From Lentisphaerales bacterium (lineage in GTDB: Bacteria > Verrucomicrobiota > Kiritimatiellia > SPBP01), in the NCBI GenBank assembly GCA_004525935.1, contig SPBP01000001.1:1-47460 (forward strand): a stretch of DNA of 47,460 bases. The letters are read 5' to 3'. Shown one piece after another: positions 41,274 to 47,460 of this stretch (positions are counted from its first letter, which is position 1; each line of letters begins with the position of its first letter). Made by a program: the position numbers and the translations under genes. Below the pieces are notes generated by a model. It was given only the letters and a program-made list of their open reading frames with translations, did no database searches and was not told where the DNA came from.

Positions 41274-42122
41274 TCACGTCCGGACCCCGACTTCTGCCAG
41301 ATAATCAACTACCTCGCGGGTAATGTGATCCGGGGTTGACGCCCCCGCCCCGACCCCCGCTGTCCTGGCATGCCGGAACCATCTCGGATCTATTTCCGCC
41401 TTCGATTTAACCCTGTACGTCCTGGGATTGAGCGACTTCGAAATCTGATACAGCCTTCTGGTATTCGCGCTCGTCTTTGAGCCAATGATGATCATTACGT
41501 CGTTGCGGAGCGGCATGGAAGCCATCTCTCTTTGCTTGGATCGCGTTGGGCTGCAGATCGTGTTATGGAACTTCAGATCCGGCACACGTTTCTTCAATTC
41601 CTCGACAATTCGCATAACATGGCTCAGCGCCTGGGTTGACTGCACTACAACGCCCGCCTTCCCGAGTCGGCGCAGCGTCTTTCCCCTGGCATCTCGGATC
41701 CCGCTAACCACGATTGCCCGCTTCTTCAGTTGCCCCACGATCCCCTTCACTTCGTCGTGCTCGCTATCGCCGATAACGATCACCCTGCGTCCTACCCGCT
41801 CGAGTTCCAGGGCAAGCCGGTGAATCTGCTTCACCATCGGGCAGGTCGCATCAATGATGCGATACCCCCTTCGCCTTGCGTCGCAAATCTTCCTGGCCGG
41901 CACACCGTGTGCGCATATCAGCAGCGATTTCCCCCTGCCGTCACCGAGGCGCATGATGCTCCGAACGCCCGCTTCGGCAATGTCGCTCAGAACGCTCTCG
42001 TTGTGCACTATCTCGCCCAGCATATGCACGGGGCCACCGCGATCGATCGTCGCACGCGCAATCTTCAGCGCGCGCTTGACGCCCGAACAAAACCCCGCCG
42101 AATCTGCCACGCTAACCTGCAT
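41274..42122 (-). CDS. ispH: 4-hydroxy-3-methylbut-2-enyl diphosphate reductase IspH
   Basis: Last step of the MEP isoprenoid pathway, giving IPP and DMAPP; an Fe-S enzyme. ATG 42122 (MQVSVADSAGFC) gives the family-typical ~10 residues before the first cluster cysteine; a TTG 12 nt earlier is possible. Three cluster cysteines are present: C12 in GFCSGVKRAL, one in IDATCPMVKQI, and one in NTICSPTRSKQ. His and Glu in ICAHGVP and SEHDEVKG also match. The 282 aa length is normal. It lies between the interrupted xylA and the Ser/Thr kinase. Confidence 0.93.
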   Translation of the reverse strand: MQVSVADSAGFCSGVKRALKIARATIDRGGPVHMLGEIVHNESVLSDIAEAGVRSIMRLGDGRGKSLLICAHGVPARKICDARRRGYRIIDATCPMVKQIHRLALELERVGRRVIVIGDSEHDEVKGIVGQLKKRAIVVSGIRDARGKTLRRLGKAGVVVQSTQALSHVMRIVEELKKRVPDLKFHNTICSPTRSKQREMASMPLRNDVMIIIGSKTSANTRRLYQISKSLNPRTYRVKSKAEIDPRWFRHARTAGVGAGASTPDHITREVVDYLAEVGVRT

Positions 42123-42155
42123 AACCACCAGCAAATCCCTGCACTTAAAACCTGC

Positions 42156-43475
42156 TCAGCTGCCGAAAAGATACTGATTCAAGATATTCTCCAGCACTTC
42201 CTGCTTGCCGCTTCTCTGTTCCGGCTCGCCGTTCCTGAGTGTGAATGCTTCCAATTCCTTCAGATTCGTCTTCCCGGCTTCGATCTTCCGTCCTATTCCC
42301 TTGTCATAGGAGGAATATCGTTTTGCCACGAAATGGGAGAGCGCGCCGTCCTTCTTCAACCTGGCCGCGATCTTCAGGCCTAACGCGAAGGAATCCATCC
42401 CCCCGATATGTGCTGCGAACAGGTCTTCCGGATCAGTAGATCCTCTGCGCACTTTCGCGTCGAAGTTCAGACCACCGGAGCCCAACCCCCCCTGTTCCAA
42501 TATCACTCCCATCGCCATCGCCGTCGAATACACATCTGCTGGGAATTGATCCGTATCCCAGCCGAGCAGGAGATCACCACGATTCGCGTCCACGCTACCC
42601 AGCAACCCGTTCATTGACGCAACCAGCAGTTCGTGCTCGAACGTGTGGCCGGCCAGGGTGGCATGATTCGCCTCGATGTTGAGCTTGAAGTGCTTCTCCA
42701 GCCCATACTGCCGCAGGAAGCTGATAACCGTTGCCGCATCGAAATCATACTGATGCTTCGTCGGCTCTTTCGGCTTAGGTTCAATCAGAAACTGGGCCTT
42801 GAACCCTATCTACCGGGCATAATCCACGGCCATTCGCAGAAACATGGCAAGGTGATCCAGTTCCCTCTTCATGTCCGTATTGAGCAGTGTTTCGTATCCT
42901 TCGCGCCCCCCCCAGAACACGTAGTTCTTCGCGCCCAGTTCCAGGCCGGCCTCCAGCATCTTCTTCACCTGTGCGGCAGCATAGGCGAAAACTCGGGCGT
43001 CCGGGTTCGTCGCCGCGCCATGCGCAAACCGGGGATGACTGAACATATTCGAGGTGTTCCACAGCAGTTTCACCCCGGCATCTCGCTGCAAGCTCTTAGC
43101 AAGTGCGATGATCTTGTCCAGCCGCTTGTTCGTCTCCGCAAGGGTCTCCGCCTCGGGCGCAATATCTCGATCATGGAAGCAGTAGTAGTCGACACCAAGT
43201 TTCGTGAAGAACTCGAACGCAGCCCTCATGGTTGCCTCGGCAACCTTCATAGGATCGCTCGACGTACACCATGAGCGGATGTAAGTCGGCGCACCGAAGG
43301 GATCCTGACCCGTTCCCTTGAAAGTATGCCAGAATGCCACCGAGGCGCGAAGATGCTGCCTCATGGTCTTGCCGGCAATCTTCTCATCGGGGTTATACCA
43401 CTTGAACGAGAGGTGGTCCTTCGATTTGGGTCCCTTGAACCTGATCTTATTGATTCCCGGAAAGAACTGTGCCAT
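42156..43475 (-). pseudogene. xylA: Xylose isomerase interrupted by one in-frame TAG
   Basis: Interconverts D-xylose and D-xylulose. ATG 43475 with AAGGGGAGAG upstream opens a class II XylA of 439 codons. The N-terminal half ends at a TAG (42812-42810, codon 222) right after MAVDYAR. The same frame then continues without any shift through [40 protein letters not shown] and the normal C-terminus, stopping with TGA at 42156. Family members have a sense codon (Lys, Glu or Ser) at that place. H101 (CFHDRD) and E232 (IEPKP), known active-site positions, are otherwise present. The truncated 221 aa product would lack most metal ligands. It is a recent nonsense mutation, a sequencing/assembly error, or readthrough. 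Confidence 0.88.
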
Positions 43476-43537
43476 GACTCTCCCCTTTTATTGATGTGCC
43501 GTCCGCTCAAGCCGGACAACTGAGCAGATACCAGACT

Positions 43538-44191
43538 CTACTTAAAGATACCAGTCCAATTTTGGCCATCCCCGAGCAGGACCATCATTGGGATGGTAAC
43601 GATAATCATGAGGATTACTGCAAAAGCTCGAATGTATAGAAGACCGAAGATTATCAGGAACCCGAACCGGCCGATCGCCGCATAGCCACGTGCCAACCGT
43701 TGAGGCAGAAGAGCGGCAACAATGTGCGATCCGTCCAGCGGCGGTATCGGCACCATGTTGAATACGCACAGGAGCAGATTGATAAAACATCCCCATATCA
43801 GGAATAGCCAAAGCGGTGTGCCTGCTGCAGGCTGGAGGATCCGGAACAATGCCGCCATCACAACGGCAATGAGAACGTTCGTAGTGACGCCGGCGAGACT
43901 GACCACTACTCCGTCCCTCTTCGGATTTCGGAAATAGCGCGGATCGACCGGAACGGGCTTGGCCCAACCGAAAACCACGCCGCTACCGGACGACACCAGG
44001 AGCAACGGCAAAATTATGGTCCCCATGATATCTATGTGAGGAATGGGGTTCAGGGTGAGCCTGTTTGCGTTCTTCGCGGTGGGATCACCCAGAAGATAGG
44101 CCGCATATCCGTGCGCGACCTCATGCATGATAATGGAGAATGCCAGCACAAGAAGCTTCAGGGCAGCCTCTACCGCCTCGTTCATGATCAC
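43538..44191 (-). CDS. Site-2 protease family (M50) membrane metalloprotease
   Basis: A 217 aa multi-span protein with the zinc motif HEVAH (H23-E24...H27) in the first helix and the second ligand motif NMVPIPPLDGSHI, the hallmarks of the small M50B group. No PDZ or CBS domain is fused. The AKNANRLTLNPIPHIDIMGT segment after the first helix is a conserved signature of this subfamily. The frame starts at 44191 or at ATG 44185. Cleavage of membrane-bound regulators is the family role; the substrate here is unknown. It is divergent from hldE1. Confidence 0.9.
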   Translation of the reverse strand: MIMNEAVEAALKLLVLAFSIIMHEVAHGYAAYLLGDPTAKNANRLTLNPIPHIDIMGTIILPLLLVSSGSGVVFGWAKPVPVDPRYFRNPKRDGVVVSLAGVTTNVLIAVVMAALFRILQPAAGTPLWLFLIWGCFINLLLCVFNMVPIPPLDGSHIVAALLPQRLARGYAAIGRFGFLIIFGLLYIRAFAVILMIIVTIPMMVLLGDGQNWTGIFK

Positions 44192-44224
44192 GCTCCCATC
44201 CTCACTGCCGGACTCCTCGAGGTG

Positions 44225-44253
44225 TTGACGGACACCGATATAGAACGTATTGT
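44225..44253 (+). promoter_or_regulatory. Probable sigma-70 promoter of hldE1-gmhB
   Basis: TTGACG (44225-44230) and TATTGT (44248-44253) with a 17-nt spacer. The expected start is near 44260, next to the palindrome at 44261-44276. Confidence 0.55.
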
Positions 44254-44260
44254 ACGAGAC

Positions 44261-44276
44261 TGTGTAAAGTTACACA
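44261..44276. promoter_or_regulatory. Palindrome at the hldE1 start: possible operator or leader hairpin
   Basis: TGTGTAA and its exact complement TTACACA are separated by two bases (TGTGTAAAGTTACACA), ending 6 nt before the ATG. It occupies the place of a Shine-Dalgarno, and no other ribosome site is visible. It could bind a dimeric repressor at the transcription start or fold in the leader RNA. Confidence 0.55.
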
Positions 44277-44282
44277 AACCGA

Positions 44283-45263
44283 ATGAAAGCATTATTGCAC
44301 AGATTCGCCGAATTGAAGGCGCTTGTCGTGGGCGACATCATGCTCGACCATTACGTCTGGGGCGACGCAACCCGCATCTCTCCCGAGGCGCCCGTCCCCG
44401 TTGTTGAAATCGACAGGGACTCATACACTGCCGGCGGCGCCGCGAACGTGGCTTTCAATGCGCGATCACTCGGCGCAGATGTCGAGATCGTCGGTCTGGT
44501 CGGTGACGATGAAGCCGGCAAACGGCTCCAGGCTCTGTTCGACATCAACAAAGTTCGATTCCGCCCCGCTTCATTTGTCGCGCGTGGGATAACGACAATC
44601 CAGAAGACCAGAGTCATGGTGCAGCGCCAGCAACTCTGCAGGCTCGACCGCGAGGCCGGACCGAGTTCCTATTCTCTTTCCGACAATGAGCGGATAAAGA
44701 ACATTCTCTCGGCCATACCCGACGCTGATGTCGTCATTCTGGCCGACTACGCCAAGGGGGCGCTGGACAGTGCACTCGTCACCAAGGTCTTGGAAACGGC
44801 GCGAGCCTCGAAACGGCTCGTCTCACTCGATCCGAAACCCGGTCATCGGCTGGACTTTCGTGGTGTCGACCTGGTCACGCCGAACCGCAAGGAAGCCATC
44901 ATGCTGGCTGGGCTCGAGGTTGGCCGCCACGACCCCTTCCCGGCGGAAGCAGTCTGTTCAGTTATATGGAAGAAGTACCAGCCTCGTTACCTGGTCGTTA
45001 CCATGGGCGAGGAAGGAATGCTTCTCAGCGAGAACGGAAAGATCACGCACAGCATCCCGACCGTCGCAAGGGAAGTCTTCGACGTCTCAGGCGCCGGCGA
45101 CACAACCAACGCCGCGTTGTCCCTTGCCCTCGCAGCGGGTGCCAGCCTTGTGGATGCTGCACACCTTGCCAACGCCGCCTCGGGTGTGGTCATAGGCAAG
45201 CTTGGAACAGCCACGGTAACACCTGACGAAATCCTCGCCGTTGCGCGCGAACACCAGCAATGA
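44283..45263 (+). CDS. hldE1: D-glycero-beta-D-manno-heptose-7-phosphate kinase (HldE/RfaE domain I)
   Basis: PfkB-type sugar kinase that phosphorylates heptose 7-phosphate at C1 for LPS core heptose. Signatures are VVGDIMLDHYVWGDATRISPEAPVPVV near the N-terminus, AGGAANVAFN, DPKPGHRLDFRGVDLVTPN, and the catalytic DVSGAGDTTNAAL with the base Asp. At 326 aa it is domain I only; the nucleotidyltransferase domain II of E. coli HldE is absent and must be encoded elsewhere. The gene overlaps gmhB by 4 nt, matching the next pathway step. Confidence 0.92.
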   Translation: MKALLHRFAELKALVVGDIMLDHYVWGDATRISPEAPVPVVEIDRDSYTAGGAANVAFNARSLGADVEIVGLVGDDEAGKRLQALFDINKVRFRPASFVARGITTIQKTRVMVQRQQLCRLDREAGPSSYSLSDNERIKNILSAIPDADVVILADYAKGALDSALVTKVLETARASKRLVSLDPKPGHRLDFRGVDLVTPNRKEAIMLAGLEVGRHDPFPAEAVCSVIWKKYQPRYLVVTMGEEGMLLSENGKITHSIPTVAREVFDVSGAGDTTNAALSLALAAGASLVDAAHLANAASGVVIGKLGTATVTPDEILAVAREHQQ

Positions 45264-45790
45264 ACAAGGCTCTATTTCTAGACAGGGATGGAACCCTCAT
45301 CTACGACAGGAACTACCTGTCAACGCCCGACGAGGTCGAATTGATTCCAGGTGTAAGCGAAGGGCTGAGCATTGCCCTCCAGATGAAGTGCCGCCTGTTT
45401 CTCTTCACCAACCAGTCAGGGGTCGGACGCAACTACTTCTCGATGGACGACGTCAACCGTATTCACGAGAGAATGGAGCAGCTTATCGGGTTGAGAATCC
45501 CCCTGTTCGACGACGTATGCATTGCCGTCGAAACACCTGATGACCCGCAGGTCTATCGGAAGCCATCCCCAAAATTCATTTTGGAAATGATCGGCAAGCA
45601 TCATCTCGATCCTACGCAATGCTACATGGTCGGCGACACCCAATCGGATATCCTCTCGGCCGTCAATGCCGGCATAACCCCCATTGCCGTCATGACAGGC
45701 AAGGGGGATGATCCTCACATCTTTCCCGAAGTTGCACGGCACAATGTGAGAGTCTTCCCGGATCTGCGTGCCTTCACCTCACAACTGTAG
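45260..45790 (+). CDS. gmhB: D,D-heptose 1,7-bisphosphate phosphatase-like HAD protein
   Basis: HAD phosphatase of the HisB-N/GmhB group, removing the C7 phosphate after the HldE kinase. Motif I is FLDRDGTLIYDRNYL, motif II LFTNQSG, motif III KPSP (Lys) and motif IV VGDTQSDI. The usual GmhB zinc loop with its Cys/His residues is replaced by a short AVETPDDPQVYRKPSP with no Cys, so this is the zinc-free variety. ATG overlaps the TGA of hldE1. The 104 nt that follow hold no clear terminator or gene. Confidence 0.87.
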   Translation: MNKALFLDRDGTLIYDRNYLSTPDEVELIPGVSEGLSIALQMKCRLFLFTNQSGVGRNYFSMDDVNRIHERMEQLIGLRIPLFDDVCIAVETPDDPQVYRKPSPKFILEMIGKHHLDPTQCYMVGDTQSDILSAVNAGITPIAVMTGKGDDPHIFPEVARHNVRVFPDLRAFTSQL

Positions 45791-45894
45791 CCTGCAACGG
45801 CATCGCATCGTGAGCGCCGGAGCGACCCGGGAACCCGAAGGAAAAGCCCTGCCGCCGTAACTTACAAGTTCGCCCGGCAAGAGCCTGACGCTGC

Positions 45895-47040
45895 TCAGTC
45901 CTCGTACTTAAGATTGCCGTAGGTGTCCAGAAATCGCTTCCGCCCGAGAAAGATCATCTTGTCACTCGTCGATTCCTGCTGGAGCCTTATAAGAATGCTG
46001 AAAACAGCATAGCGCAGCTCCTCGTATGACTGGAATCGCTCTTCGTGATTCCGCCGCACCATTCGATCCACCAGTTCTATAAGGTCTTGATCGAACCCGC
46101 GCATTCTGGACTGGGCCTGGATACGCAGTTTCATCGTGTGCGCCCTGACAACCGTTCTGATTTCTGTTCTGCTGAAGAACGTGCTTCCGAGCAGCGCATA
46201 GTAGAGCACCATTCCCAGTGAATAGATGTCGCTCTTCAGGTCTTCCGCCCTCCTGAAATATCGTTCCGGCGGCATATACAGCGCACTGCCCACAATCGGG
46301 CCATCGACATTCGGCTCCTTCGACTGTTCAATAGACTGGCAGAGACCGTAATCGATCAGGACAGCAACCCCGCTTTCCGTGATGATGATGTTCTCCGGTT
46401 TCACGTCCCGGTACAGGTAACCCTCGTTGTAGATGTGCTCCAGCGCTCCCACTACGTCCAGGGTCATGTACATGCCCTCTTCGGCAGGAATCCGGCCTTC
46501 ACGCGTAATCATATATTCAGTCAGTCGTGTTCCGGCGATATACTCCATTATCATGAAAGCATTGTTTTCCAGACAGCCGAACGCATAGGTTGTCGCTATG
46601 TTCGGATGCCTCTCGAATGAGTAGGCTATTTCGGCCTCTTCGAGAAAAATCTCCATCATTTCGGTGGTGATCGTCTCTGATCGTTGCAGCACCTTTATTG
46701 CCGCCATCTTGTCCGGATCGTCCCTGTACCGGCCCAGGTACACCGAACCGAACCCGCCTGCCGCCAACGGATGGACCACCCACCATCCTTCGACCTCGAT
46801 CGGGATAAAGATCATGTGTCCGCACTTCGGACATTTTTCAAGGGACAGAGGGGGATAAGCCTTGTACTCAACGCGGGAACTGCACTTCTCACACCGGAGG
46901 AAACCATGTTCGTAGTCGCGTAAAAGCGATTCAAGCTGGCTTCTCTCGCTGAGGAAAATCTTGCTTAAGTGAAGTGCGCTCAGGACATCTTCCTGTCTGG
47001 TTACCCGCTGTGTTCGGCCCAGCTGTGTTCGGCTGGACAA
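45895..47040 (-). CDS. Ser/Thr protein kinase with N-terminal zinc ribbon
   Basis: A 381 aa kinase. Residues ~49-75 form a zinc ribbon (CEKC...CPKCG). The kinase core starts at ~85 with HPLAAGGFGSVYLG, Lys in AAIKVLQR, the catalytic loop YRDVKPENI (Tyr for the usual His), and LIDYGLC (DYG for DFG). The APE region is MPPERYF. No membrane helix. The only upstream start is a TTG at 47040, and the first codons include a 12-bp direct repeat (47007-47018 and 47022-47033, period 15), so the true N-terminus may have been altered by the adjacent decayed insertion element. Gene direction is toward gmhB. Confidence 0.82.
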   Translation of the reverse strand: MSSRTQLGRTQRVTRQEDVLSALHLSKIFLSERSQLESLLRDYEHGFLRCEKCSSRVEYKAYPPLSLEKCPKCGHMIFIPIEVEGWWVVHPLAAGGFGSVYLGRYRDDPDKMAAIKVLQRSETITTEMMEIFLEEAEIAYSFERHPNIATTYAFGCLENNAFMIMEYIAGTRLTEYMITREGRIPAEEGMYMTLDVVGALEHIYNEGYLYRDVKPENIIITESGVAVLIDYGLCQSIEQSKEPNVDGPIVGSALYMPPERYFRRAEDLKSDIYSLGMVLYYALLGSTFFSRTEIRTVVRAHTMKLRIQAQSRMRGFDQDLIELVDRMVRRNHEERFQSYEELRYAVFSILIRLQQESTSDKMIFLGRKRFLDTYGNLKYED

Positions 47041-47104
47041 GACACTTTAGAACGACCAGTCCGGAAAGGCAAAAGGAAACTTCGGAGAAGGCACGTATAG
47101 CAGT

Positions 47105-47330
47105 CCCGCCGGGGCCAACCACAGGCAGACCGTTTGTCTTGTGCAATGAGTATTGGCCCAGCTGGCAGAGGCATCCTGACCGAGCTATCTGTCTACCCCG
47201 CAGCAGAAACTGCCGGAACCCCATCACGTGCTTGATGATACCGAACACCGGTTCGCTGGTCTATCTTCTGCGCGCATACAGTACTTTGCCTTCGTCGGTC
47301 TGCATTCACAAGGCGTGTTCTCATGCACAC
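47105..47330 (-). mobile_element. Decayed IS1182-type transposase fragment
   Basis: On the minus strand, in one frame, the DNA reads DEGKVLYARRR, then a TAG, then TSEPVFGIIKHVMGFRQFLLRG, which matches the C-terminal end of IS1182-like transposases ('..LYAxRK.TVEPVFG.IK...GFR.FLLRG'). A TGA lies just upstream of this stretch, and the frame is lost after LRG, where the family has 'V.GEW.L....N'. It is a fossil without function. It borders the 5' end of the zinc-ribbon kinase. Confidence 0.75.
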
Positions 47331-47359
47331 AGTCTACTAGTGTAGTGTCCTGTAAATAG

Positions 47360-47460
47360 CTAGCCATTTGAAGTTTGCCGTGTTTTTCGCCGTCTTGGTT
47401 GGGTGCAGCCCGGTTTGATCGTCTCCAACTTTTCGCGTGCGCGGGCGAGTTTCTCGACGA
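47360..47460 (-). CDS. C-terminal end of an unidentified protein, possibly a transposase (runs off window)
   Basis: From the right edge the minus strand is open for ~33 codons (VEKLARAREKLETIKPGCTQPRRRK...), ending with TAG at 47362-47360. The basic Arg/Lys-rich tail and the position beside a decayed IS suggest a transposase or IS-encoded protein. The next bases on that strand (TTTACAGGACACTACA) could be an element end. The identity is uncertain because only the tail is visible. Confidence 0.4.
   Translation of the reverse strand, partial: VEKLARAREKLETIKPGCTQPRRRKTRQTSNG

Noticed and set aside
42810-42812. Amber recoding (pyrrolysine or reassigned TAG) in xylA
   Set aside because: TAG ends several genes here in the expected place (pal, DUF4380-like gene, pilin, second pilB, GspE_N protein, gmhB), so it is a normal stop. 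Suppression at this one codon remains possible but is not the default reading.
46931-47248. 105-codon minus-strand frame as a gene
   Set aside because: Only its first part matches a transposase end, and it then runs out of frame over the start of the kinase gene; it is a fossil.
1-47460. CRISPR array or phage region
   Set aside because: No regularly spaced direct repeats, integrase or phage structural genes were found.

Overview
This window is one continuous stretch of a bacterial chromosome of about 55% GC (estimated by eye). The organism is Gram-negative: it carries tol-pal, a lauroyl-type lipid A acyltransferase, heptose biosynthesis genes, an outer-membrane secretin and lipoproteins. An LL-diaminopimelate aminotransferase, two Ser/Thr protein kinases, many PAS/two-component proteins and a type IV pilus locus flavoured with type II secretion parts would fit the PVC superphylum (Kiritimatiellota/Lentisphaerota-like). 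That placement is inference, not proof. The genetic code looks standard, with TAA, TGA and TAG all used as stops.

Layout. 1-5.9 kb (+): end of a TolA/TonB-like gene, tolB, pal, tatA, tatC, a xylulokinase of the long animal-like type and a DUF4380-like sugar-fold protein. 5.9-11.9 kb (-): dapL, an LpxL-like acyltransferase, a DUF362/ferredoxin protein, and a membrane glycosyltransferase-TPR fusion whose 3' end runs antisense into a CAU tRNA gene. 12-17.8 kb: a PAS protein and a hybrid histidine kinase, panC, and a convergent membrane histidine-kinase-like protein with a degraded ATPase domain.

18-35.1 kb is the core: pilM-N-O-P, a small lipoprotein and a secretin on the minus strand; two tandem PilB/GspE ATPases plus a PAS/DHp protein on the plus strand; a pilin, an NtrC-like regulator with broken ATPase motifs and PilC on the minus strand; a free-standing GspE N-terminal domain protein; and GspA/GspB. 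35-45.8 kb: a TPR protein and ABC-2 transporter, rsmB, rlmN, a Ser/Thr kinase, ispH, xylA interrupted by one in-frame TAG, an M50 protease, and the heptose genes hldE1-gmhB. 45.9 kb to the end: a zinc-ribbon Ser/Thr kinase, then a decayed transposase and the edge of another probable insertion element.

How it works together: the pilus genes form a nearly complete assembly machine (PilM/N/O/P alignment complex, secretin, PilC platform, two assembly ATPases, one pilin). No retraction ATPase or prepilin peptidase is in the window. Three signalling proteins in or near the locus have lost catalytic parts, which suggests an unconventional control circuit. xylB and xylA form a split D-xylose pathway in which xylA appears broken. 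No CRISPR array, rRNA or phage region was seen.
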